A stretch of 64,000 bases of DNA from Halomonas sp. M4R1S46 (GTDB taxonomy: Bacteria; Pseudomonadota; Gammaproteobacteria; Pseudomonadales; Halomonadaceae): assembly GCF_025725685.1 (NCBI RefSeq), contig NZ_CP107008.1, positions 3,410,001 to 3,474,000 on the forward strand. The letters run 5' to 3'. The notes beneath the pieces were generated by a model. That model saw only the letters and a program-made list of their open reading frames with translations. It did not search any database and was not told the DNA's origin. The position numbers and the translations under genes are program-made. Below are positions 1 through 8,580 of the stretch, one piece after another. Numbering within the stretch: the first letter of the stretch is position 1; each line of letters begins with the position of its first letter.

Positions 1-78
1 CACCCGAGCCGGGTCGGCCAGCTCGCGCTCGACATAGACCGAGCCGTCCACCGGGGAAATCGTCTGTTGTATTGCCAT
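1..78 (-). CDS. aldehyde dehydrogenase, N-terminal fragment (cut by window edge)
   Basis: Only the first 26 codons are in the window. They read MAIQQTISPVDGSVYVEREL and onward, the usual opening of NAD(P)-dependent aldehyde dehydrogenases, in which an I-S-P-V-D-G-S motif starts the first beta strand. The catalytic Cys/Glu region lies outside the window. The gene is the fourth of a same-strand series (LysR regulator, ethanolamine permease, glutamine-synthetase-like ligase, this gene), so it probably oxidises the aldehyde formed in that pathway. The substrate is inferred from neighbours only; the family assignment rests on a short stretch. Confidence 0.7.
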   Translation of the reverse strand, partial: MAIQQTISPVDGSVYVERELADPARV

Positions 79-147
79 ACCTTGTCGGTCCTCTTGTGTC
101 ACTGCCAAGAATCGTGGGTCGCACGGGTGAGTCACCGCGGCTGACCC

Positions 148-352
148 GGCGACAGGTCTCCGCGGGGGCGCTGTGAATCCCTCCTTGGACGCTACTTCTT
201 CCCTGCGGCGCTCTCGCCTCCTGCTCCGCTTGCAGGGCCGGGGTTGGCCATCCATGGCCAATCCGTTCGGCGGGAAGAACATTCACAGAATGTTCTTCTC
301 CTTCCGCCTCACCCCTGGAAGAAGCCCCCCGCTACGACCTATCCCCGGCGCC
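148..352 (+). repeat. dispersed intergenic repeat, copy 1 (long form)
   Basis: This stretch fills most of the gap between two genes and shares long blocks with 24753-24853 and with the reverse strand of 50864-51039. Shared blocks include GGCGCTGTGAATCCCTCC near the left end, TTGGACGCTAC just after it, a TTGCAGGGCCGG/TGGCCATCCATGGCCA segment, CTCACCCCTGG, and TCCCCGGCGCC at the right end. The left (GGCGACAGG) and right (ACCTATCCCCGGCGCC) ends are weakly inverted, so the unit can fold. A GAACATTCACAGAATGTTC palindrome inside this copy is absent from the others. It has no credible coding content. Confidence 0.75.
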
Positions 353-361
353 GCTCGGCGC

Positions 362-1744
362 TCAGATAATTTCGAAGTAGCGATCCAGCTCCCAGTCCGT
401 GATGTGCTTGCGGAACTGCCGCTCCTCCCATTCGCGGGTGGCGGCGAAGTGCTCGACGAAGGCATCCCCGAACAGTGCCCTGGCCGCCTCGGAGGCCTTG
501 AGCCGCTGGGCGGCCTCCCAGAGGGTGGCGGGTAGCGCCTGGTGGTCGGGATGGTCCAGTTCGTAGGCATTGCCCTTGACCGGCTCGTCGGGCTCCAGGC
601 GGTGCTCGATGCCGTACAGGCCGGCGCCGATGGCCGCGGCCAGCGCCAGGTAGGGGTTGGCGTCGGCGCTGCCCAGGCGGTACTCGACCCGCTGGGACGC
701 GTCGCCGCCGGGGATCACCCGCAGCGCCGTGGTGCGATTCTCCACGCCCCAGGTGGCCTCGGTGGGCGCCCAGAAGCCGGGGATCAGCCGCGTGTAGCTG
801 TTGATGGTGGGCGCGAACAGGGCGAGGAACTCCGGCATCAGCTGCTGCTGGCCGGCCACGAAGTGGCGCTGGATGTCGCTCATCCGGTAGGGCTTGTCGG
901 CATCGAAGAAGGCCGAGCGGCCCGAGTCGCGCTCGCGCAGCGAGAGGTGGATATGGCCGCTCTGGCCCGGGTAGTCCGGCGACCACTTGGCCATGAAGGT
1001 GGCCATCAGGCCGCGGCGCTGGGCCCAGACCTTGGTGAAGGTCTTGAACAGCGCGCCCTTGTCGCCGGCGGCCAGGGCGTCGTCCACGGCGATGGCCGCC
1101 TCGAGCACGCCGGGGCCGGTCTCGGTGTGCAGGCCCTCGATGGGGAAGTCCATGGTCTCGGACAGCGCCAGCAGCTCGTGGTAGAGCTCGCTGTGCACCG
1201 AGCTCCTGAGCATCGAGTAGCCCATCATGTCCGGGGTCAGCGGCCTCAGGTTGCGAAAGCCCTTCTCGCGCACCGACTCGGGGGTCTCCTGGAACAGGAA
1301 GAACTCGTACTCCAGGGAGCCGAAGGCGTCGTAGCCCATCTCGCGGCCCCGCTCAAGCACGCGCTTGAGCAGCCCCCGGGGGCAGATGTCGGCGGCGGGG
1401 CCGGCGAAGTCGGCCAGGAACAGCAGCATGCCGCCGCCTTCACTGGGCAGCTCGCGGCAACTCTCCGGGATGATCTGCAGCGGGGCGTCGGGATAGCCGG
1501 TATGCCAGCCGGTGAACGCGACGTTGTCGTAGAGTTCGTCCTTGCTGTCCCAGCCCAGCACCACGTCGCAGAAGGCGAAACCGTCCTCGAGGGCCGAGAC
1601 GAACTTCCTGGCCTGCATGTACTTGCCGAGCATCACGCCGTCGATGTCGAACATGCCCACCTTGACGTGGCTCAGGCCGCGTTCCTCGACGATTCGCCGG
1701 GCGTCCTCCGCGGTCTTGATGTCTCTCGCCTGCATTCCACTCAT
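362..1744 (-). CDS. glutamine synthetase family protein, probable gamma-glutamyl-amine ligase
   Basis: ATP-dependent ligation of glutamate to an amine. The 460-residue protein has the glutamine synthetase catalytic domain: a SLEYEFFLF metal-binding strand (Glu145 and Glu147), GPGVLEAAI, SGHIHLS, and the GVENRTTALRV and RVEYRLGSADANPYLALAA segments near the C-terminus. It lacks the GlnA adenylylation context and is closer in style to PuuA/GlnT-type gamma-glutamyl-amine synthetases. A GAGGAG ribosome site lies 6-7 nt before the chosen ATG. It sits between an ethanolamine permease (79 nt upstream) and an aldehyde dehydrogenase, so ethanolamine is the favoured amine; putrescine or another polyamine is the main alternative. 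The family is clear; the substrate is inferred. Confidence 0.88.
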   Translation of the reverse strand: MSGMQARDIKTAEDARRIVEERGLSHVKVGMFDIDGVMLGKYMQARKFVSALEDGFAFCDVVLGWDSKDELYDNVAFTGWHTGYPDAPLQIIPESCRELPSEGGGMLLFLADFAGPAADICPRGLLKRVLERGREMGYDAFGSLEYEFFLFQETPESVREKGFRNLRPLTPDMMGYSMLRSSVHSELYHELLALSETMDFPIEGLHTETGPGVLEAAIAVDDALAAGDKGALFKTFTKVWAQRRGLMATFMAKWSPDYPGQSGHIHLSLRERDSGRSAFFDADKPYRMSDIQRHFVAGQQQLMPEFLALFAPTINSYTRLIPGFWAPTEATWGVENRTTALRVIPGGDASQRVEYRLGSADANPYLALAAAIGAGLYGIEHRLEPDEPVKGNAYELDHPDHQALPATLWEAAQRLKASEAARALFGDAFVEHFAATREWEERQFRKHITDWELDRYFEII

Positions 1745-1823
1745 CGTGGGCTCCTCGTTGGCTCTGTTGTTGTTGGATTCTCTGCCGAGCCCGTGCCGGG
1801 CCCGGCGTGTCGGGTGGTGTGAG

Positions 1824-3287
<1,464 letters not shown>

Positions 3288-3505
3288 CGAATACCCCTTG
3301 TGCTTGTCATTGTCTGGGTGGGTGGGTGGGAGCGGGTCCCACGACCGGGAATTGCCAGGAGCCTGGGCCAGTGTGGCGCCCCCCTGAACAAGGCCGCAAA
3401 CAGCATCGGTCCGGCCGACACCGCGACTATAGGAAAAATCGATACTGCCCGCCCGAGGCGCATCACTGGGCGATTCGGCCCCACGATGGGGCAGGCGACC
3501 AGGGC

Positions 3506-4468
3506 TCAGAGACCGTCGAGGTGGGACACCACCCAGGGCAGGTGGCGCTGCAACTCGCCGCGGAAACACCGCTCGAGCAGCCGCCGGCTGTCCCGGGCCA
3601 GCTGGCCCGGCAGGCCGCCCAGCTCGTCGCGACGCGCCACCAGGGTCAGGTCCCGGCGCAGGGGCGCGGTGGGCAGGGGCACGGCCTGGACGTGGAGGCG
3701 ATCCAGGCCGGCCTGGTAGAGGCACAGGGGGGTGGTGATGGTCCAGCCGGCACCGCCGGCGACCAGGCTCAGCACCGCGTAGGTGTTGTCCAGGTGCAGG
3801 CGGGCCGGCAGCTCCAGTTGGTTGAGTCGCAGGTGACGCTCGATGGTCTGGCCGATCAGCGAGTGGGGGGTATAGCGCACGAAGTCCAGCTGCCGAGACA
3901 GCCAGCGCAGGTTGTCCACCGGACCCTGCCAGTCGCCGGGCAGCACCAGCACGAAGGGCTCGCCGAGGATCGCATGGCGCTCCAGGCCGTCGTAGTTCTC
4001 CAGCCGGTCGTCGGAGATGATGATGTCCACGTGCCGCGTCAGCAGCGCATGGCCGTGCATGTGCGAGAGCCCGGTGGTCAGGGTGTAGTCGGCGGTATGG
4101 CGACGGATCACCTCGAGCAGGGGCTGGCCGACGGCGGTGGCCAGGGAGTCCACCAGCGCCATGCGCACCTGGTGCAGCTGGCCGAAGGCGCCGCCCTGAA
4201 GCTCGCGGCGGGTGGCGCGGGCCTCCTCGAGCAAGCGCTTGGCCCGGTCATGGAAGAAGCGCCCGGCCCCGGTCGCCTCCAGGGGCCGGGAGTGCCGGTC
4301 CAGCAGGATCACGCCCAGGGCTTCCTCCAGGTTGGCCAGGCTCTGCGACACCGACGACTGCTTGAGACCCAGGTGCTCGGCCGCGGCCGTCTGGCTGCCC
4401 CGCTCGAGGGTCTCGACGAAGATTTCCAGACTGCGCAGATCGAACCCGAACCCGCCTCGCATCATCAC
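3506..4468 (-). CDS. LysR-family transcriptional regulator
   Basis: A 320-residue LysR protein. The winged helix-turn-helix covers about residues 10-70 (FDLRSLEIFVETLERGSQTA, then SSVSQSLANLEEALGVILLD), followed by a periplasmic-binding-like effector domain. It lies 218 nt upstream of the ethanolamine permease on the same strand, not divergently as is usual for LysR regulators. It could control the permease-ligase-dehydrogenase genes, but the same-strand position leaves this open. Alternative in-frame ATGs exist at codons 2 and 3. Confidence 0.85.
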   Translation of the reverse strand: MMMRGGFGFDLRSLEIFVETLERGSQTAAAEHLGLKQSSVSQSLANLEEALGVILLDRHSRPLEATGAGRFFHDRAKRLLEEARATRRELQGGAFGQLHQVRMALVDSLATAVGQPLLEVIRRHTADYTLTTGLSHMHGHALLTRHVDIIISDDRLENYDGLERHAILGEPFVLVLPGDWQGPVDNLRWLSRQLDFVRYTPHSLIGQTIERHLRLNQLELPARLHLDNTYAVLSLVAGGAGWTITTPLCLYQAGLDRLHVQAVPLPTAPLRRDLTLVARRDELGGLPGQLARDSRRLLERCFRGELQRHLPWVVSHLDGL

Positions 4469-4549
4469 CCCTCCCCTGGCCAGCCCTCAGGGAACTCCGC
4501 GCGGCCGGACCTGTCAATCGCCGTCAATCGTCACCCACCGGAGGGCAAG

Positions 4550-5350
4550 ATGACGGAAGCCGCAAGCGCGCCCCTGGCGCCTCCCCGACCCGCCTCGACC
4601 TGGACCGGCTGGGGCCAGTGGTTGGCCCTGGTCACCATGACCATCGACCACCTGGCACGCTACGTGGCCCCGGAGCGCTGGGGCCTGGGCTGGGCGGACG
4701 CCTCCCTGGGGCGGATCGCCTTTCCGCTGTTCGCCGCCATGGTCGCCTGGCACGGGCTCTTCAACACCCGCAACCCGCTAGGCTACGCGCGACGCATCCT
4801 GGTGATCGGCCTGGTCGCCCAGTTGCCCTACATGCTGATGCCCCGCGCGGCGGACGGCCTGATCCTCAACATCTGCTTCACCCTCTCCCTGGGGCTGACC
4901 GGCGGCACCTGGCTGCAGGCCCTGAGGGGACGCCTCGCGCGCGGCGCCCTCGGTGGCCCCCGGCTGGCCGCCGAGGCCGGCCTCGCCGTCGCCGTCTGGG
5001 CCGCGGCCGGGCCCTGGGTCGAGTACGGCCACCTGGGCCTGCTGATGATCCCGCTCTACATGGTCGCCATGCAGGCCCTCCACGGCGCCGGTGACGGCCT
5101 CGGCGCGCGTCTCGCCGCCACCGCCATGGCCCTGCCGGTACTGATGGTGGCCGGCCTGATGAACAGCTCCGACATGGCCAAGTCGTTCACCGTCGCCACC
5201 TGCCTGGCGATCCTGCTACTCGCCGCCGGCGCGCACCGCCTGGCCCCGGCCGTACCCTTCCAGATGCCGCGACGGTTGTGGCTCGGCTGGTACCCCGGGC
5301 ACTTCGCGGCCATCGCCCTGTGGCTATGGCTCGCCGGCGGGTTCGCCTGA
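4550..5350 (+). CDS. TraX family membrane protein
   Basis: A 266-residue polytopic membrane protein. The segment WLALVTMTIDHLARYV, followed by GRIAFPLFAAMVAWHGLFN, is typical of TraX-like proteins, whose founding member in F plasmids acetylates pilin. Chromosomal homologues without conjugation genes, as here, have no settled function and may be acyltransferases. A GGAGGG ribosome site lies 3-4 nt before the ATG. Its last 27 nt overlap the end of a LysR remnant on the other strand. The 81-nt gap to the divergent LysR gene holds both promoters. Family fairly sure, role unknown. Confidence 0.75.
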   Translation: MTEAASAPLAPPRPASTWTGWGQWLALVTMTIDHLARYVAPERWGLGWADASLGRIAFPLFAAMVAWHGLFNTRNPLGYARRILVIGLVAQLPYMLMPRAADGLILNICFTLSLGLTGGTWLQALRGRLARGALGGPRLAAEAGLAVAVWAAAGPWVEYGHLGLLMIPLYMVAMQALHGAGDGLGARLAATAMALPVLMVAGLMNSSDMAKSFTVATCLAILLLAAGAHRLAPAVPFQMPRRLWLGWYPGHFAAIALWLWLAGGFA

Positions 5351-5510
5351 GGCCCGGGCCTCGACGAGGAACACCTTGAAGGCCTGCCACAGCGGGCTGC
5401 GGTAGCGCTCCGGCTGCCAGACCAGCGAGAAGGTGCGGCGCAGCACGTCGGTGATCACCTCGAAGGTGTTGCGCAGGCGCAGCCGCAGGTCGACCGCCGG
5501 GTGCTGGGCA
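5324..5510 (-). pseudogene. LysR-type regulator remnant, C-terminal end only
   Basis: The reverse strand encodes RRTFSLVWQPERYRSPLWQ followed by AFKVFLVEARA and a stop. This is the closing strand-helix typical of LysR effector domains (the SLVWHPxRxxSPL type). No start codon, helix-turn-helix or first effector subdomain is present. It lies back-to-back with a yeiH remnant, the arrangement expected of a yeiE/yeiH-type divergent pair whose facing 5' halves have been deleted. The LysR identity rests on about 45 residues, so it is tentative. Confidence 0.45.
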
Positions 5511-5774
5511 TGGACCGGGAGACCACCCTGCTGACCAGCGCCGGCAGCGCCATCTGCGGCGCCGCCGCGGTGCTGGTCTATCCCCTGCTCTACCCGCTGC
5601 TGGGCATGGAGGAAGGCCTCTACGGCATCTATATCGGCGCCACCGTCCACGAGGTCGCCCAGGTCGTGGCCGCCGGCGAGTTCGCTGGGCCTGTGCCCCT
5701 TCATCCTGGCGCTGACGCTGTTCGCGCTGCTGCTCACCGGGGGCGGGCTGGCGAGCCGGCTGCTGATGGGGTAG
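5490..5774 (+). pseudogene. yeiH-family (putative sulfate exporter) pseudogene
   Basis: Fragments of the YeiH family survive in order: GMDRETTLLTSAGSAICGAA, then after an internal loss YPLLYPLLGMEEGLYGIYIG and ATVHEVAQVVAAGEFA. The frame then shifts (near 5682), after which LGLCPFILALTLFALLLTGG reads to TAG at 5772-5774. The N-terminal two thirds is missing, about 30 residues are deleted inside, and the C-terminal part is out of frame. The gene is therefore dead. Intact YeiH proteins are about 340 residues with about 10 membrane segments. Confidence 0.7.
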
Positions 5775-5830
5775 GAGATGCAGGGTAAAGCGTGAGGAGT
5801 GAGGGGCGAGGAAGGCTCCACGACGCAATA

Positions 5831-5853
5831 GGCCGCGCCCGATGGGCGCGGCC
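5831..5853 (-). terminator. hairpin downstream of purK
   Basis: A perfect 10-bp stem, GGCCGCGCCC / GGGCGCGGCC, with a 3-nt GAT loop lies 22 nt beyond the purK stop codon. The tract after it on the minus strand (TATTGCG) is only weakly U-rich. It most likely ends the purEK transcript. Confidence 0.6.
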
Positions 5854-5874
5854 TTCGTGTCGCCGGGAGGGGCG

Positions 5875-6987
5875 TCACTCGAAGCTGAAGCGCGGCGCCG
5901 GGGCCTCCGGCAGCAGGGCCGCGCAGGCCCGGACCTTCTCCAGCAGGGCGTCATGGGTCGGCGCCACCAGGTTGACGTGGGCCAGCTTGCGGCCGGGGCG
6001 CTCGCTCTTGTCGTAGCGGTGCAGGTGGGCGTCCTCGATCCCGAGCAGCGCCGCCGTCTCACCCTCGCGGCCGATGACGTTGACCATGCAGGTCGGCAGC
6101 CGTGCGGCGGTGTCGCCCAGCGGCAGGCCCTGGATGGCCCGCAGGTGATTCTCGAACTGGCTGGTCACCGCACCGTCCATGGTCCAGTGCCCGGAGTTGT
6201 GGACCCGGGGCGCCATCTCGTTGGCCATCAGGCCGCCGTCGCGGGTCTGGAAGAGCTCCAGGGTCAGCACCCCCACGTAGTCGAGCTCGTCGAGCAACGC
6301 GCGGATATAGCCGTCGGCGGTCTGCTGGATGGCCGCGTCGAGGTCGGGCAAGGGCGCCACCGAGTAGCGCAGGATGCCATCGACGTGGACGTTCTCGGCC
6401 ATCGGGTAGAAGGCCACCTCGCCGTCGCGGCCGCGCACGGCAATGATCGACACCTCGCGCACGAAGTCGACGAAGGCCTCGACGATCAGCCGCGGATGGT
6501 TGATGGCATGCCAGGCGTCGGCGGCCTCGGCCGGATCCTTGAGCACCGCCTGGCCCTTGCCGTCATAGCCCTCGGTCACCGACTTGGCGACCACCGGCGT
6601 GCCCAGTTCCCGGGCCGCGGCCTCCAGCGCCTCGGCACTCTCCACCAGGCGATAGGCCGGGGTGGGGATGCCCAGGCGATCGAACAGCGCCTTCTCCTCG
6701 GCGCGGTTCTGGCAGATCCGGATCGCCTCGCTGGAGGGATGCACGGGCTTGTGCTCCTCGATGGCCTGGACCAGCGACACCGGCAGGTGCTCGAACTCGT
6801 AGGTGACCAGGTCGACGCGCTCGAGGAACTCCTCGAGGTGGCGCTGGTCGGTGTCGATCATCACCTCGCCGATCCCGGCGCTGGGATGGCCGGTGGTGTC
6901 GAGGAAGGTGAAGCGGTTGGCCAGCGGATAGCCCGCCAGGGCCAGCATCCGGCCGAGCTGGCCGGCCCCCAATACGCCGATTTTCAT
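5875..6987 (-). CDS. purK: N5-carboxyaminoimidazole ribonucleotide synthetase
   Basis: ATP-grasp enzyme of de novo purine synthesis that carboxylates aminoimidazole ribonucleotide to N5-CAIR with bicarbonate and ATP. The 370-residue protein starts MKIGVLGAGQLGRMLALAG (PreATP-grasp) and has the ATP-binding loop KSVTEGYDGKGQAVL, VEAFVDFVREVS, and the metal-binding NEMAPRVHNSGHWT segment. The open frame runs further upstream through purE sequence, but the ATG at 6987 fits family starts. purE lies 25 nt upstream on the same strand; together they make and rearrange N5-CAIR. Confidence 0.96.
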   Translation of the reverse strand: MKIGVLGAGQLGRMLALAGYPLANRFTFLDTTGHPSAGIGEVMIDTDQRHLEEFLERVDLVTYEFEHLPVSLVQAIEEHKPVHPSSEAIRICQNRAEEKALFDRLGIPTPAYRLVESAEALEAAARELGTPVVAKSVTEGYDGKGQAVLKDPAEAADAWHAINHPRLIVEAFVDFVREVSIIAVRGRDGEVAFYPMAENVHVDGILRYSVAPLPDLDAAIQQTADGYIRALLDELDYVGVLTLELFQTRDGGLMANEMAPRVHNSGHWTMDGAVTSQFENHLRAIQGLPLGDTAARLPTCMVNVIGREGETAALLGIEDAHLHRYDKSERPGRKLAHVNLVAPTHDALLEKVRACAALLPEAPAPRFSFE

Positions 6988-7012
6988 CTTGGTGTCCTCA
7001 CTCGTCTCTCGA

Positions 7013-7522
7013 TCAGGGATTGGGCCGCGGATCGGGATTGTCCAGCACCGTCCGGGTCTGCTCGGCGCGGAACGCCTCCACGGCGGCACGCACGCCGTCG
7101 TCCTGCAGCCCGACGATCTGGGCCGCCATCAGCCCGGCGTTGGTGGCGCCGGCCTTGCCGATGGCCAGGGTGCCCACGGCGATGCCGCCGGGCATCTGCA
7201 CGATGGAGAGCAACGAATCCAGGCCCTTGAGGGCCTTGGACTCCACCGGCACGCCGAGCACCGGCAGGGCCGTCTGGGAGGCCACCATGCCGGGCAGATG
7301 GGCGGCCCCGCCGGCCCCGGCGATGATCACCGAGAGGCCGCGCTCGGCGGCGGACTTGGCATAGTCGAACAGCAGGTCCGGGGTGCGATGGGCCGAGACC
7401 ACGCGGGTCTCGTAGGGCACCCCCAGGCGCTCGAGCATGTCGACGGCATGCTCCATGACCGGCCAGTCGGACTTCGACCCCATGATCACGCCGACGCGTG
7501 GCGACTCGTTCGATGCAGGCAT
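7013..7522 (-). CDS. purE: N5-CAIR mutase (class I)
   Basis: Converts N5-CAIR to 4-carboxyaminoimidazole ribonucleotide. Class I hallmarks are visible: GVIMGSKSDWPVMEHA, ETRVVSAHRTPD and IAGAGGAAHLPGMVASQT. The ATG at 7522 (MPASNESPR) gives 169 residues and has GAGGAG 6 nt upstream; a TTG eight codons earlier lacks such a site. Paired with purK in a two-gene operon. No PUR-box operator was convincingly identified in the 287-nt gap to the next gene. Confidence 0.96.
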   Translation of the reverse strand: MPASNESPRVGVIMGSKSDWPVMEHAVDMLERLGVPYETRVVSAHRTPDLLFDYAKSAAERGLSVIIAGAGGAAHLPGMVASQTALPVLGVPVESKALKGLDSLLSIVQMPGGIAVGTLAIGKAGATNAGLMAAQIVGLQDDGVRAAVEAFRAEQTRTVLDNPDPRPNP

Positions 7523-7809
7523 CCAGGGCTCCTCGAGAACGGGCAATGACGCCGCCGCGGTCGATGCCGCGGGCGGGTGACAATTTGGAAGGCCGATATT
7601 CTAGCAGAGCCGCACGGCGCCTACCTCTCCCCGACGCCGGGCGGCACGGGGGCGTCGTCACCGGGAAGCGTCGCGGACGGGCGACAGCAGGTTTCAACCT
7701 TCCTGCGCATTGGCTTGCTAGGGTCATGGACAAGCGGTCAATGGGAACGCGACCTACCCTATCCACATGGATATCGTCCACAAGGACACCGTGCCGAAGG
7801 AGAACGACC

Positions 7810-8508
7810 ATGAAGCGCCATCTTTTCATTGCTGCCGCCCTCACGGGCACCCTGGCCCTGGCCGGCTGCGACAACGGTGAGGACACCGAGCAGGCCGCCC
7901 AGGACGCGACCACCAGCCAGGCCGATCAGCCCCAGGAAGAGACCACCAGCCAGGCCGAGCAGTCCCAGGACGCCGAACAGCAGGCCAGCCGGACCCTGCA
8001 GGGCATGCTGGAATTCGCCGCCACCGAGACCCCGCTGCCGGAGGAGGCCGAGGTGACGGTGAGGCTGCAGGACGTGGCCCTGGCGGATGCCCCCGCCACC
8101 GTGATCACCGAGACCACGGTGACTCCCGAGGACGGCGAGCCCGTCGAGTTCGCCCTCGACTACGACGCCTCGGCCGTGACCGCCCACCACGCCCATGTCC
8201 TGCAGGCGACGCTGCGCGATGGCGACGGCAACCTGCGCTGGACCACCAAGGAACGCCACAAGGTCGAGGTCGGCCCCGACGCCGAGCAGGGGCCCATCAC
8301 CCTGGTGCTGGAACCGGTGACCAGCGGGCCCTCCGGCGACGAGAGCCTGCAGGAGGCCCAGCAGGACGTGCTCCAGTCCGATGACGAGACCGGCGCGGCC
8401 TCCAGCGAGGCCTCCGGCGAGAGCATGGAGGCGATCGACGAGCAGGCCACCGAGATGCAGGAGCCCACCACACCGAGCGAGGGCGACACGACCACCGCGA
8501 CCCAGTAA
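7810..8508 (+). CDS. YbaY/YscW-family outer-membrane lipoprotein
   Basis: Starts MKRHLFIAAALTGTLALAGC, a lipoprotein signal with the LAGC lipobox cleaved before Cys20. A linker rich in Gln, Glu, Thr and Ser follows, then a compact beta-domain (about residues 70-165: VTVRLQDVALADAPATVITE and the matching LQATLRDGDGNLRW repeat) of the YbaY/YscW type. The C-terminal 60 residues are acidic and low in complexity. YbaY of E. coli is a glycoprotein/polysaccharide-linked lipoprotein of unclear function. The long acidic tails are unusual for the family and fit a halophile. Confidence 0.75.
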   Translation: MKRHLFIAAALTGTLALAGCDNGEDTEQAAQDATTSQADQPQEETTSQAEQSQDAEQQASRTLQGMLEFAATETPLPEEAEVTVRLQDVALADAPATVITETTVTPEDGEPVEFALDYDASAVTAHHAHVLQATLRDGDGNLRWTTKERHKVEVGPDAEQGPITLVLEPVTSGPSGDESLQEAQQDVLQSDDETGAASSEASGESMEAIDEQATEMQEPTTPSEGDTTTATQ

Positions 8509-8522
8509 CCCTCCTCCCCAAT

Positions 8523-8563
8523 GCACCAGGCCCCGCCCGGCTCGTCCGGGCGGGGCCTGGTGC
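8523..8563. terminator. bidirectional hairpin between convergent genes
   Basis: A perfect 18-bp stem (GCACCAGGCCCCGCCCGG and its complement) around a 5-nt CTCGT loop sits between the lipoprotein gene and the converging TRAP permease. It lacks a clean U-tract on either side, yet its stability and position suit a terminator for both transcripts. Confidence 0.75.
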
Positions 8564-8580
8564 GTGGATGGCCGGCGAGG

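Noticed and set aside
173..535. 120-codon plus-strand frame starting MNPSLDAT
   Set aside because: It starts in repeat copy 1 and runs into the reverse strand of the glutamine-synthetase-like gene; the same false start appears in copy 2 (24780-24885).
542..1822. 426-codon plus-strand frame over the glutamine-synthetase-like gene
   Set aside because: Antisense shadow: His/Gln/Gly/Val-rich composition typical of the reverse strand of GC-rich genes, with no domain. Many similar long frames elsewhere (for example 8521-10800, 31784-33913, 54286-57597) were dropped for the same reason.
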